A stretch of DNA of 64,000 nt from Candidatus Intricatilinea gracilis (GCA_016702605.1 JADJDQ010000001.1:310001-374000); one strand, 5' to 3'; shown: positions 1-8,876, counted from the first letter of the stretch. Notes: generated from the letters alone by a model not told the origin. Numbers and translations are program-made.

Positions 1-1000
1 CGGCGGCGAGCACGGTGTCGACGCCGCAGTCGAGCGCCGCCAGCGCCAGCACCGGCGGTGTGCCGCACTGGAAGCCAGCGATGCCCGCAGCCGGCCGATA
101 GTCGGGGCCGAACTCGAACGGTGCCGCGTGGCCGATCCAGCCCGTGAGTGGCTGGCTCAGCCCCTGCGCGTGCAGCGTGGCGGTGATGCGTGGATGGGCC
201 CAGATGAAGGCCGGCGCCCCCGGCCCGCCGTTGAGGTACTTGTAGCCACACCCCACCGCCAGGTCGGCATCGGCGCCCTTCAGGTCGACCGGCACAGCGC
301 CGGCGCTGTGCGCCAGATCCCACACCGTGAGTGCGCCGGCCGCATGGGCTGCGGCGGTGAGTGCCCCCATGTCGTGCTGGCGCCCGCTGCGGTAGTTGAC
401 CTGGGTGAGCAGCAACACGGCGGCCAGGTCGTAGTCGAGTGTTGCCCGCGGCGGCAGATCGCGCCCTGGGACACCCGGGCGCGGCAGGGCATGGGCGGCC
501 AGCCAGGGCCGGATGGCATCGGCGTCGAGCGCCAGCACGGTGGCGCCGGTCTCACGCGCCACCGACTGGGCGATGTACAGGTCGGTCGGAAAGTTGCTCG
601 CCTCACTCACGATCACGAGCCGCCTGGCGCCAGCCTGCGGATCACGTTCGAGGTGCTGCAGGCGCGCCAGTCGCACGGCGCTGTGCAGCGCCTTGTAGAG
701 GTTGACCGAGGTGCTGTCCACGGCAATCAGCTCACCCGGCCCGGCCCCCACCAGGCGGGCGATCTTGTCGCCCACCCGTTGCGGCAGATCCATCCAGCCG
801 GCATGGTTCCAGCTGCCGATCAGGCCAGTGCCCCACTGGTCCTGCACCACCTGCGCCACCCGCGCCGCAGTGCTGCGCGGCAAGGCGCCGAGTGAGTTGC
901 CGTCGAGGTAGACGATGCCTTCGGGCAGGTCGAAGAGTTCGCGCAAGGGTGCCAGCGGATCACTGACGTCGAGGGTGTGGCAAAGCTGGCGGGTGATCAT
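1..1000 (-). CDS. kynU: Kynureninase, 3' end cut by the window edge
   Basis: PLP enzyme that cleaves kynurenine (or 3-hydroxykynurenine) to anthranilate and alanine in tryptophan degradation. About 333 residues are visible of a family usually near 415, so roughly the last 80 lie left of the window. The protein opens MITRQLCHTLDVSDPLAPLR and carries the family stretches YLDGNSLGALP (near residue 31) and GYKYLNGGPGAPAF, in which Lys254 is the expected PLP lysine. The ATG overlaps the TGA of kynB (ATGA), so the two genes are translationally coupled and work in consecutive steps. Recognition is by sequence pattern and by this pairing; the missing C-terminus cannot be checked. Confidence 0.93.
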   Translation of the reverse strand, partial: MITRQLCHTLDVSDPLAPLRELFDLPEGIVYLDGNSLGALPRSTAARVAQVVQDQWGTGLIGSWNHAGWMDLPQRVGDKIARLVGAGPGELIAVDSTSVNLYKALHSAVRLARLQHLERDPQAGARRLVIVSEASNFPTDLYIAQSVARETGATVLALDADAIRPWLAAHALPRPGVPGRDLPPRATLDYDLAAVLLLTQVNYRSGRQHDMGALTAAAHAAGALTVWDLAHSAGAVPVDLKGADADLAVGCGYKYLNGGPGAPAFIWAHPRITATLHAQGLSQPLTGWIGHAAPFEFGPDYRPAAGIAGFQCGTPPVLALAALDCGVDTVLAA

Positions 1001-1722
1001 GGCTGGGCAGTGGCGGTGGCCGTGGCGGGGTCAGTGACGGTGACGGAATTGGTGACAGCGTCGGCAACAAAGTCGGATTCGGCAGCAGGCAACTCACGCA
1101 GGATCGCGCGCACCGGCGAGGCGTCTGCATGGGTCCAGCGCAGCGGCAGGGCGATGAGTTCGTAGTCACCTTCGGCCACGTCGTCGAGCAGGAGGTTCTC
1201 GAGCACCCGCAGGCCGCGACGGCGCAGCACCTGGTGGCTGGGCAACTCCTTGCTGGCGGCCGGGTCGACGCTGGCGCTGTCGATGCCGATCAGCACCACC
1301 CCCCGGTCGGCCAGCGCCTCGACCAGCGCCGGATCGAGTGCGGTGAGGTGCTCGTCGAAGTGATCACGCGGCTGGCGCTGGCAGGTGCGCAGCAAGATGC
1401 GCGGCGGGCATGCCCGATCCTGCGCAGGCCAGGCATGCTCGATGTGCGCCCAGCGCACCAGCGGCGCCACACCGATGACATGGATCACCCGGCACGGCCC
1501 CAGGTACGGCGCAAGCGACAACTCACCCACGGCCGCGCCGCTGGCGTCGTAATGCAGCGGCGCGTCGGCATGGGCGCCCACATGCGGGCTGAGGGTGACC
1601 GCACTGACGTTGACCGGGCACGCCACATCCAGCGTCGCCACCCAGTGCTGGTGATACGGCGTGTCGCCCGGAAACACCGGACTGTGTGCGTCGACCGGCG
1701 GCGAGATGTCCCACAGCTTCAT
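997..1722 (-). CDS. kynB: Arylformamidase (kynurenine formamidase)
   Basis: Cyclase-family metal-dependent hydrolase of 241 residues that converts N-formylkynurenine to kynurenine and formate. The start MKLWDISPPVDAHSPVFPGD is typical of KynB. The metal-binding motif HVGAHADAPLHY lies near residues 48-59. The open frame extends further upstream, but this ATG gives the conserved N-terminus. The stop overlaps the kynU start, forming a kynBU operon; kynA (tryptophan 2,3-dioxygenase) is not in view. The last dozen residues are a low-complexity Thr/Ala tail encoded by repeated gcc/acc-type triplets, probably dispensable. Confidence 0.93.
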   Translation of the reverse strand: MKLWDISPPVDAHSPVFPGDTPYHQHWVATLDVACPVNVSAVTLSPHVGAHADAPLHYDASGAAVGELSLAPYLGPCRVIHVIGVAPLVRWAHIEHAWPAQDRACPPRILLRTCQRQPRDHFDEHLTALDPALVEALADRGVVLIGIDSASVDPAASKELPSHQVLRRRGLRVLENLLLDDVAEGDYELIALPLRWTHADASPVRAILRELPAAESDFVADAVTNSVTVTDPATATATAQP

Positions 1723-1949
1723 GGTCAAAGGTACGTTGCACTGAGGGCGCCACTCTAGCCTAGCGTCGACAGGCTCGTGGCGGGGTGCACCAGGGTGATG
1801 CAGGCAGGGCGGCCGGGCGCACTTGGCCACCCGTGGCGCAGCGCTTGCAACCGGGTCAGGGCCTGATGGACGTGGCCCCGCTGCCACGCTAGTGTCCGGA
1901 GGATCTCAAAACGTTACAAGAACCGGCCCATCCTGCGGTCAATCTGCTC

Positions 1950-2519
1950 ATGCTGCCCATCACCGACTGTCGACTCGCACTGGCTCGCGCGCACCCTCTG
2001 CCGCTGACGCCGCCTGGTGTGTTGGCCTTGCCACTGCCCGCTCGACTGCAAGCTGCACTGCGTCATGCGCTGTCGCTTGCGCTGCTGTTTGCACTGCTGG
2101 CACCCGCAGCCGCTGTCGCAGCGCCAGGCGCGGCATCAGCCGTGCCGCAGGGGCTCGCCTTGCCACCGTACGCCAGCCAGTTGCGTCAGGACTGCAACTC
2201 GGGGCGGCCACATGTGGAGATCCGCGATTGCATGCTCGCGCGCTCCAAGGCCAGCACACAGGAAGTGGAAACCGCCGAAGACGCGGTGCGCGCCGCCCTC
2301 AACGCCCGCGCCGAGACGCTGCCACACCTCAAGCGCAGCACCGCGCAGTTCGATGCCGCCGCCAAGGCGCACGCCCGCTACCGCCTGCAGCAATGTGAAT
2401 TCGCCGCCGGGCTGGCTGTCGGCCAACGGCTGCAACGCGAACAACGCCTGGGCTGCCTGCACGACGTCAACCTCAAGCGCCTGCAGCAACTGCAGCAGAT
2501 CCGCCAGACCTTGCCTTGA
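1950..2519 (+). CDS. LprI-like (DUF1311) periplasmic protein
   Basis: Protein of 189 residues. A hydrophobic stretch near residues 36-58 (LRHALSLALLFALLAPAAAV) looks like a signal peptide, so the true start may be the in-frame GTG at 2019 or TTG at 2022 rather than the ATG at 1950. The C-terminal half is helical and ends with the pattern YRLQQCEFAAGLA...LGCLHDVNLKRLQQL, which resembles the Cys-containing repeat of the lysozyme-inhibitor LprI N-terminal family. Four cysteines in the mature part could form two disulfides in the periplasm. Its role is unknown. It converges on the chemoreceptor gene with only 27 bp between the stops. Confidence 0.6.
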   Translation: MLPITDCRLALARAHPLPLTPPGVLALPLPARLQAALRHALSLALLFALLAPAAAVAAPGAASAVPQGLALPPYASQLRQDCNSGRPHVEIRDCMLARSKASTQEVETAEDAVRAALNARAETLPHLKRSTAQFDAAAKAHARYRLQQCEFAAGLAVGQRLQREQRLGCLHDVNLKRLQQLQQIRQTLP

Positions 2520-2546
2520 GGCAGGCGCGGCGGCTCGATCGTGTCG

Positions 2547-5096
2547 TCACGCCGGCGCCGTCTGGCGCGCGCGTCGATGCTGCTCACTCCGCGCGCCAGG
2601 CGCCTGCGCCCTGGCCGGCGGCGCGGCTTCGAGCTGGTAGTGCTCGACCAGGCGCTGCAGCTGATTGGCTTCGGTCTTGAGTTGTTCGGCCGTGGCCGAG
2701 AGTTCTTCCGATCCGGCCGCGTTGTGCTGGGTGGCCTGGTTGACCTGCTCCATGGCGCTGGTGATCTGTGTGACGCTGTCGGCCTGTTCGGTCGACGCGG
2801 CGGCGATCTCCTCGACCAGGGCCGAGGTCTTGCGGATGTTGGGCACCATGGCCGCAAGCAGCTGGCCGGCCTGTTCGGCGCGTTGCACACTGGCGCCGGC
2901 CAGGGTGCTGATCTCCTGCGCCGCGATCTGGCTGCGTTCGGCGAGTTTGCGCACCTCGGCGGCCACCACGGCAAAACCGCGGCCATGCTCACCCGCTCGG
3001 GCGGCCTCGATGGCGGCGTTGAGCGCCAGCAGGTTGGTCTGGTAGGCGATGTCGTCGATGATGGAAATCTTGGTCGCGATCGACTTCATGGCGTCGACCG
3101 TCTGCATCACCGACTGGCCGCCCTGAGCCGCTTCGTCGGCCGCATGGCTGGCCATCTGTTCGGTCTGGCGGGCGTTGGCGGCGTTGCGCTGCACCGAGTC
3201 GGCCATCTCCTGCAGCGAGGCATTGGTCTGCTCGACGCTGGCGGCCTGTTCCGAGGCGGCATGCGCCAATGAGTAGGCCGTGTCGGTGACCTGCGCCGCA
3301 CTCTGGCCCAGGCGGCCGGCGGCGGCACGCACGTCGAGCAAGGTGGTGCCGACGGTGGCCATCATGCGGTTGAGCATCTCACCCACGACGCGGTAGAAAC
3401 CTTCGCGGCCGACCAGGCTCATCTGGGTGCTGAAGTCGCCCCGGGCGGCGGCGGTGGCCACGGCGCTGAGGTCGGTCTCGGCGGCGAGCTGGTCGGTGAC
3501 GTCGGCCCACTGCCCGACGCTGCCGAGCCTGTTGCCGCCGCGTCCCATGATCGGTGTCGTCGTGACGTCATAGGTACGCCCGCCCAGCTGCATGCGGGTG
3601 CTGATGCGGCTGGTGAGTTTGCTCAGGCGCTCGAGCGCCGCCGCAGGGTCCTTGTAGAAGACACCCACGGAGCCGCCGAGCACCTTTTCGGGATCGAAGC
3701 CGGGCAACTCGGCGCGGAAACCGGCGATATCGCGACGCAGGATCTGCAGCAGTGCTTCGTTGATGTAGACCACCGTGCCGTGTTCGTCGGCCACCCGCAC
3801 CGGCATGGCCGCCACGTCCAGGGCCTGGCGGATCCGTGCGGCGCGTTCTTCGTCTGCCGCGATCTGGCGCTGTTGTGCCTGAGCGGCTTCGTTCGCGGCA
3901 CGTTCGGCGCTGAGGTCGCGCCATTCGATCAGGCTGCCGCTGTGGCGGCCGTCCTGGCTGTGCAAGGGCTTGACGACCAGTTCGAGCGGACGCCCGCCCG
4001 GGCTCAGCACCACGCTGCGCGGGCTGTCGATCGGGCCGATCTGGTCGCGGCCCTCGGCATCACCCAGCAACTGGGCGAGACGTCCGCCGGTGAATGCAGC
4101 CACATCCAGCTGAGGCAGACCCTGGCGCACCTGCTCGCCGTGGGTGGTGAGCCAGTCGATCAACGCCCGGTTGGCATGGGCCACACGGCCGTCGGCGTCG
4201 GCCAGCAGCACGGGCTCGGTGGCCACGTCCAGGGCCAGCTTGCTGCGCCGTTCGGCCTGGGCGCTGCGGCGGCCGTCGGCCACTTCGAAACCGACCCGGG
4301 TCTGCAACTGCAGCAGCGCCTGCGCCAGTTTGCCCACGGCGTCCTCACACGCGGGCACGCTCAGGCGTTCATCGAAGTTGCCCTGCGACATGTGGTCGAT
4401 GACCACCCGTGTCTGCGTGAACTGAGCCACCACCGCGCGATAGACGCGTTGGCCGGCCCAGGCCGAGACCACGCCGAGCCCCAGCGCCCCAGCCAGCAGC
4501 AGCGGCTGGCCCAGCGGACCTGCCAGCGCGGCGCAAGCCAGCGCCGACAGCGCCGGCACGACCGGCGCAGCAAAGAGGCGTTGCAGGCTGCCAGCGCCGC
4601 CGAGCCAGCGTGATCGCCACGACAACTCGCGTGCCACCGCCGCGGCCGGCACCAGCGCGCCATGGCGCACCGCCCAGGCCGGCGCGGTGTCGCCGTTCAG
4701 CAGCGTGTAGGCGGCGTCGCAGGCGGTCACCTCGGCGCGGCTGGCGGGTTTGCGCACCGACAGGTATCCGACCACCTGGCCGGCTTCGAGCATGGGGGTG
4801 ACATTGGCGTGCACCCAGTAGTGGTCGCCGTTCTTGCGGCGGTTCTTGACGACGCCCTGCCAGGGTCGACCGGCGCGCAGGTCGGCCCACATGTCGGCGA
4901 AGGCGGCAGCCGGCATGTCCGGGTGGCGCAGCAGGTTGTGAGACTGGCCGATCAGCTCACATTCGGGGTAGCCGCTGGCCTCGATGAAGTCTTCGTTGAC
5001 CCAGACGATGCGCCCCTTCGTATCAGTGCGCGAAACGATCAACATGGAGGGACGCAAGGTGTAGTCCTTGCGGGAAACGGGCAGATTCAGGCGCAT
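2547..5096 (-). CDS. Aer-like methyl-accepting chemotaxis protein with three PAS domains
   Basis: Chemoreceptor of about 849 residues. An N-terminal Aer-type PAS domain (about 10-120, WVNEDFIEASGYPECELIG) resembles the FAD-binding redox sensor of Aer. Next come a hydrophobic anchor (about 165-215), a HAMP-like linker and two further PAS-like domains (about 285-390 and 420-530). The coiled-coil signalling domain has the conserved hairpin tip DDIAYQTNLLALNAAIEAAR. I chose the ATG at 5096 because AGGA stands 7 bases upstream; a TTG at 5114 is the alternative. There is no periplasmic ligand domain, so it probably senses energy or redox state in the cytoplasm and signals to CheA/CheW. No other che genes lie nearby. 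Confidence 0.9.
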   Translation of the reverse strand: MRLNLPVSRKDYTLRPSMLIVSRTDTKGRIVWVNEDFIEASGYPECELIGQSHNLLRHPDMPAAAFADMWADLRAGRPWQGVVKNRRKNGDHYWVHANVTPMLEAGQVVGYLSVRKPASRAEVTACDAAYTLLNGDTAPAWAVRHGALVPAAAVARELSWRSRWLGGAGSLQRLFAAPVVPALSALACAALAGPLGQPLLLAGALGLGVVSAWAGQRVYRAVVAQFTQTRVVIDHMSQGNFDERLSVPACEDAVGKLAQALLQLQTRVGFEVADGRRSAQAERRSKLALDVATEPVLLADADGRVAHANRALIDWLTTHGEQVRQGLPQLDVAAFTGGRLAQLLGDAEGRDQIGPIDSPRSVVLSPGGRPLELVVKPLHSQDGRHSGSLIEWRDLSAERAANEAAQAQQRQIAADEERAARIRQALDVAAMPVRVADEHGTVVYINEALLQILRRDIAGFRAELPGFDPEKVLGGSVGVFYKDPAAALERLSKLTSRISTRMQLGGRTYDVTTTPIMGRGGNRLGSVGQWADVTDQLAAETDLSAVATAAARGDFSTQMSLVGREGFYRVVGEMLNRMMATVGTTLLDVRAAAGRLGQSAAQVTDTAYSLAHAASEQAASVEQTNASLQEMADSVQRNAANARQTEQMASHAADEAAQGGQSVMQTVDAMKSIATKISIIDDIAYQTNLLALNAAIEAARAGEHGRGFAVVAAEVRKLAERSQIAAQEISTLAGASVQRAEQAGQLLAAMVPNIRKTSALVEEIAAASTEQADSVTQITSAMEQVNQATQHNAAGSEELSATAEQLKTEANQLQRLVEHYQLEAAPPARAQAPGARSEQHRRARQTAPA

Positions 5097-5444
5097 GGAG
5101 GCATCCTCGGACAACTGGTTGGCGCGTCGACAGCACTGCGGGTACGACGGGTCACGAGACTGTGGCAGTGCTGCCAGCGCCCGATCGCCCGATCACCGCA
5201 CCAAAGTGGCGCCTTCTCGACCACCACCAGGGCGCCAGGTCTGCCACCACAGGGTCTGCCACCAACAGGACGCCCCGACCTTGCCCAAGCGCCGTTCGAC
5301 CAGGGCGAGGCGACCATGCGCACAGCTGCTGGCACCAATCCTGCGGCGACACGACGCCGCCGGCCCAGGGATAGTCCTAGCTGGCACTTGTAGGCACGCC
5401 CACGCAGCGCCACTAGCATGCGAGGCGCACGATGGAGGACATTC
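5097..5444. promoter_or_regulatory. Divergent intergenic region between the chemoreceptor gene and dppA
   Basis: Region of 348 bases without a convincing gene; it must hold the promoters of both divergent transcription units. A clear dppA ribosome-binding site (GGAGGA) lies 6-7 bases before the ATG at 5445. No convincing sigma-70 boxes were found. It also contains a short tandem repeat, listed separately. Confidence 0.5.
5239..5269. repeat. Short tandem direct repeat upstream of dppA
   Basis: Two adjacent copies of GTCTGCCACCA(A)CAGG, at 5239-5253 and 5254-5269, differ by a single inserted A. It may be a recent slippage duplication or a paired protein-binding site; nothing in the sequence decides between these. 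Confidence 0.6.
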
Positions 5445-7055
5445 ATGCACCACACCCGTTCTGATTCGCTGCGGCTCGCTGCCGCCCTGGCCGTCTCGCT
5501 GGCCGCCGCCCTGCCGCTGGCGGCCCAGGCCAAGACCCTGGTCTATTGCTCCGAGGGTTCGCCCGAGAACTTCACCCCGGCGCTCAACACCACCGGCACC
5601 AGCTTCGACGCCGCCCGGCCGATCTACGACAAGCTGACCCACTTCCGGCGCGGTTCGACCGAAGTCGAACCTGGCCTGGCCGAAAGCTGGACCGTCTCGC
5701 CCGACAGCAAGGTGTTCACCTTCAAGCTGCGCAAGGGTGTCAAGTTCCACAGCGGCGTGAACGGCTTCAAGCCCAGCCGCGACTTCAACGCCGACGACGT
5801 GTTGTTCAGCTTCGACCGCCAGGGCAAGGCCGACCACCCCTACGCCAAGGTGTCGGGCGGCAAATACGACTACTTCGCCGACATGGGCCTGAACACCGAC
5901 ATCGCCTCGATCGAGAAGGTCGACGCCACGACGGTGAAGATGACCCTCAAGGCGCCCAACGTCACCATGCTGGCCAATCTGGCGATGGACTTCGCCGCCA
6001 TCCACTCGGCCGAATACGCCGACATGCTGGCCAAGGCCAACAAGAAGGAGCAGTTCGACCAGATCCCGGTCGGCACCGGCGCCTTCAGCTTCGTCACCTA
6101 CCAGAAGGACGCGGTCATTCGTTACAAGGCCAACAAGGACTACTGGGGCGAAAAAGCCATGGTCGACGACCTGGTCTACGCCATCACCCCGGACCCGACC
6201 GCACGCTACAGCAAGGTCAAGGCGGGTGAGTGCCACTTCATGCCCTTCCCGCGCCCGGCCGACCTGCCCGAGATGCAGAAGGACCCCGCGCTCAAGGTCA
6301 TCAGCCAGCCCGGCCTGAACATCGCCTACTGGGCCTTCAACACACAAAAGCCGCCCTTCGACAAGAAAGAGGTGCGCCAGGCGCTGAGCATGGCCATCGA
6401 CAAGGCGGCCATCATCCGCGACGTCTACCTGGGCGCCGGCCAGGCCGCCAAGAACCTGATTCCGCCCACCCTGTGGAGCTACAACGACACGGTCAAGGAC
6501 TACCCCTTCGACGCTGCCAGGGCCAAGGACATGCTGGCCAAGGCGGGGGTGAAGGCACCACTCGAGATCGACCTCTGGTACATGCCGGTGCAGCGCCCGT
6601 ACAACCCCAACGCCAAACGTATCGCCGAGATGATGCAGGCCGACCTGGCCAAGATCGGCGTGAACGCCAAACTCGTCACCTACGAGTGGGGCGAGTACCG
6701 CAAGCGCATGCAGCAGGGTGAACACATCACCGGCATGCTGGGCTGGACGGGTGACAACGGTGATCCGGACAACTTCTTCTTCCTGCGTGGTTGCGACGCC
6801 ACCCGCCCGGGCGGCCAGAACCTGAGCAAGTGGTGCAACAAGGAATTCGACAGCCGTCTCGAGAAGGCCCGCACCCTGCCCGACCAGAAGGCCCGCGCCA
6901 AGCTCTACGAAGAGATGCAGAAGATCGAGAAAGACGACGCTCCCGACTTCAAGATCGCCCACTCGGTGGTCTTCGAGACCATGCGCAAGGAAGTGTCGGG
7001 CTACAAGCAAAGCCCGTTCGGCTCACACGAGTTCAACGGCGTCGAACTGAAATAA
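5445..7055 (+). CDS. dppA: ABC transporter substrate-binding protein, dipeptide/oligopeptide type
   Basis: Periplasmic solute receptor (SBP family 5, DppA/OppA) of 536 residues that delivers peptides to the DppBCDF importer encoded downstream. The signal peptide covers about residues 1-29 (LAAALAVSLAAALPLAAQA, cut before KTLVYC). The mature start KTLVYCSEGSPENFTPALN and the motif TSFDAARPIYDKL are typical of DppA. The ATG at 5445 is preceded by GGAGGA at good spacing; an earlier in-frame start at 5418 would spoil the signal peptide. It is first in the operon and is followed by two hairpins and an inserted toxin-antitoxin pair before dppB. Substrate specificity cannot be read from sequence. 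Confidence 0.92.
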   Translation: MHHTRSDSLRLAAALAVSLAAALPLAAQAKTLVYCSEGSPENFTPALNTTGTSFDAARPIYDKLTHFRRGSTEVEPGLAESWTVSPDSKVFTFKLRKGVKFHSGVNGFKPSRDFNADDVLFSFDRQGKADHPYAKVSGGKYDYFADMGLNTDIASIEKVDATTVKMTLKAPNVTMLANLAMDFAAIHSAEYADMLAKANKKEQFDQIPVGTGAFSFVTYQKDAVIRYKANKDYWGEKAMVDDLVYAITPDPTARYSKVKAGECHFMPFPRPADLPEMQKDPALKVISQPGLNIAYWAFNTQKPPFDKKEVRQALSMAIDKAAIIRDVYLGAGQAAKNLIPPTLWSYNDTVKDYPFDAARAKDMLAKAGVKAPLEIDLWYMPVQRPYNPNAKRIAEMMQADLAKIGVNAKLVTYEWGEYRKRMQQGEHITGMLGWTGDNGDPDNFFFLRGCDATRPGGQNLSKWCNKEFDSRLEKARTLPDQKARAKLYEEMQKIEKDDAPDFKIAHSVVFETMRKEVSGYKQSPFGSHEFNGVELK

Positions 7056-7062
7056 GCCTGTC

Positions 7063-7086
7063 GACCCGGGGCCTGGCCCCCGGGTC
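7063..7086 (+). terminator. GC-rich stem-loop right after dppA
   Basis: Perfect 9-bp inverted repeat GACCCGGGG / CCCCGGGTC with a 6-base loop, 8 bases after the dppA stop. There is no T-run, so it is more likely a partial attenuator or an mRNA-stabilising hairpin favouring dppA over downstream genes than a full terminator. Confidence 0.55.
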
Positions 7087-7088
7087 GT

Positions 7089-7118
7089 CTGCCGATCGCG
7101 GATGATCCCGATCGGCAG
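7089..7118 (+). terminator. Second stem-loop between dppA and mntA
   Basis: Perfect 9-bp inverted repeat CTGCCGATC / GATCGGCAG around a 12-base loop, two bases after the first hairpin and 16 bases before the mntA start. It could be a second attenuator or an operator for the toxin-antitoxin pair. No T-run follows. Confidence 0.5.
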
Positions 7119-7134
7119 AACAACGCCGCCCTTC

Positions 7135-7488
7135 ATGACCTCACCCATTCGCGACATCGTGCGGCCTGCCCAGACCTCCGCGGCCGGCGTGTTGCCTGAC
7201 GCCAAGGTGGCGGCCATCCACCTGCTCTGCGATCGCCACGGCGTGACACGCTTGGAGTTGTTCGGATCCGCGGCGACCGGTGGGTTCAAGCCGGGCCACA
7301 GTGACTACGACTTCCTGTACCAGCTCGACCCGGCACGCGACATCTCACAGGCCGAGCGCCTGCTCGCATTCGCCGATGCGCTTGAATCCCTGCTCGGCGC
7401 GCACGTGGATCTCGTGAATCCTCGCTACATCCGCAATCGATATTTTCAAGCCGAAGTGGACCGAACCCGGGTGCTGATCCATGGTTGA
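7135..7488 (+). CDS. mntA: MntA-type nucleotidyltransferase antitoxin
   Basis: Protein of 117 residues with the minimal nucleotidyltransferase fold. The signature GSAATGGFKPGHSDYDF supplies the GS and DxD residues that bind nucleotide and metal. In type VII toxin-antitoxin systems MntA neutralises the HEPN RNase HepT by adenylylating it near the active site. It overlaps the next gene by 8 bases, as such pairs usually do. I chose the ATG at 7135; the frame is open back to 7102, but that start would sit inside the second hairpin. The pair lies in the same orientation inside the dpp operon, which is unusual. Confidence 0.82.
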   Translation: MTSPIRDIVRPAQTSAAGVLPDAKVAAIHLLCDRHGVTRLELFGSAATGGFKPGHSDYDFLYQLDPARDISQAERLLAFADALESLLGAHVDLVNPRYIRNRYFQAEVDRTRVLIHG

Positions 7489-7834
7489 TCGGCGGCTCAA
7501 GCTCCTGCTCGATGCCACCGATGCGATCGATCTGGCCAGGTCATTCCTGGGCGGCGCAAGCCTGGAGGAGTACTCGCAATCACCCTTGATTCGCGCCGGG
7601 GTCGAACGCCAGCTGGAGATCCTCGGCGAAGCGTGCATGCGTCTGGCCAAGCTGGAGAGCACCCTGTTCGACCGCATCCCGGCGTGCCGTTCCGCCATCG
7701 GCCTGCGCAACCGCATCATTCACGGCTACGACGCCCTGGACGACAACCTCATTCGCGAGACGGTGCTGGCCGCCCTGCCCCCGCTGCGAATGGCGCTGCA
7801 CGCATGGCTGACGGAACTCGACCCGCAGGCCTGA
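7481..7834 (+). CDS. hepT: HepT-like HEPN ribonuclease toxin
   Basis: All-helical HEPN protein of 117 residues. The catalytic motif RNRIIHGY (residues 76-83) fits the R-X4-H-X-Y pattern that defines HepT RNases, and the stretch RAGVERQLEILGEA is also typical. It is the toxin partner of the upstream MntA-like protein. It ends only 9 bases before the dppB start, so transcription reaching dppB must pass through this pair. All catalytic residues are present, so the toxin looks intact. Confidence 0.85.
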   Translation: MVDRRLKLLLDATDAIDLARSFLGGASLEEYSQSPLIRAGVERQLEILGEACMRLAKLESTLFDRIPACRSAIGLRNRIIHGYDALDDNLIRETVLAALPPLRMALHAWLTELDPQA

Positions 7835-7843
7835 TCCTTACGC

Positions 7844-8854
7844 ATGTTCACCTTCCTGCTCAAGCGCCTGGCGCTGACCATCCCGACCTTCGTGGCGTTG
7901 ATGTTCCTCACCTTCGTGGCCATTCGTATGGTGCCGGGTGACCCGGTCGAGGTGCGGGTGGGTGAACGTGGCATCAGCCCCGAGCGGCTGGCGCAGTTCC
8001 GCCACGATCTGGGCCTCGACCAGCCGGTGTACAAACAGTTCGGCGACTACGCCTGGCAGCTGCTGCAGGGTGACTTCGGCACCTCGGTGGTCACCAACCA
8101 GAAGGTCATGACCGAATTCGCCGCGCTGTTTCCGGCCACCATCGAGCTGTCGATGGCGGCCATGATCCTGGCGGCGCTGCTCGGTGTGCCGGCCGGTGTG
8201 ATCGCGGCGGCCAAACGCGGCAGTGGCTACGACCAGACGCTCATGGGCCTGTCGGTCACCGGTTATTCGATGCCCATCTTCTGGTGGGGCCTGCTGCTGA
8301 TCATGTTCGTGGGTGAACGCTGGGGCCTGACACCGGTGTCGGGCCGTATCGACCTCATCAAGTACTACTTCGAGCCGGTCACCGGTTTCATGACGATCGA
8401 CGCGTGGCTGAGCGGCCAGGAAGGTGCCGTCAAGGACGCCCTGCATCACCTGCTGCTGCCGGCCATCGTGCTGGGCACCATCCCGCTGGCGGTGATCGCG
8501 CGCATGACCCGCTCGGCCATGCTCGAGGTGCTGAGCGAGGACTACGTGCGCACTGCCCGCGCCAAGGGCCTGCCGGCCTGGCGTGTGGTGGGGGTGCATG
8601 CGCTACGCAATGCGTTGATCCCGGTGGTCACCGTCATCGGCCTGCAGGTCGGCACGCTGCTGGCCGGCGCCGTGCTGACCGAAACCATCTTCTCGTGGCC
8701 GGGCATCGGCAAATGGCTGATCGAGGCCATCGCCCGGCGCGACTACCCGGCCCTGCAGGGCGGCGTGATGCTGGTGTCGACCGTGGTCATCGTGGTCAAC
8801 CTGCTGGTCGACCTGCTGTATGGCCTGATCAATCCGCGCATCCGCCACGCGTGA
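7844..8854 (+). CDS. dppB: ABC transporter permease, DppB type
   Basis: Inner-membrane permease of 336 residues and the first transmembrane subunit of the peptide importer. The N-terminus FLLKRLALTIPTFVALMFLT is the usual first helix of DppB/OppB. The cytoplasmic coupling motif (EVLSEDYVRTARAKGLP, near residue 228) contacts the ATPases. An extra-long loop (about 165-200) precedes the fourth helix, as in other DppB proteins. It follows hepT by 9 bases and precedes dppC by 22. Confidence 0.93.
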   Translation: MFTFLLKRLALTIPTFVALMFLTFVAIRMVPGDPVEVRVGERGISPERLAQFRHDLGLDQPVYKQFGDYAWQLLQGDFGTSVVTNQKVMTEFAALFPATIELSMAAMILAALLGVPAGVIAAAKRGSGYDQTLMGLSVTGYSMPIFWWGLLLIMFVGERWGLTPVSGRIDLIKYYFEPVTGFMTIDAWLSGQEGAVKDALHHLLLPAIVLGTIPLAVIARMTRSAMLEVLSEDYVRTARAKGLPAWRVVGVHALRNALIPVVTVIGLQVGTLLAGAVLTETIFSWPGIGKWLIEAIARRDYPALQGGVMLVSTVVIVVNLLVDLLYGLINPRIRHA

Positions 8855-8876
8855 CACCGCCGCCGCCTGCCCCTCT

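Noticed and set aside
5382..5396. Possible sigma-54 promoter (TGGCAC...GGCA) before dppA
   Set aside because: The GG and GC elements are 9 bases apart instead of 10, and the -12 element is a poor match.
5193..7010. 605-codon minus-strand frame antisense to dppA
   Set aside because: dppA is certain on the other strand; the frame has no recognisable domain or start signal.
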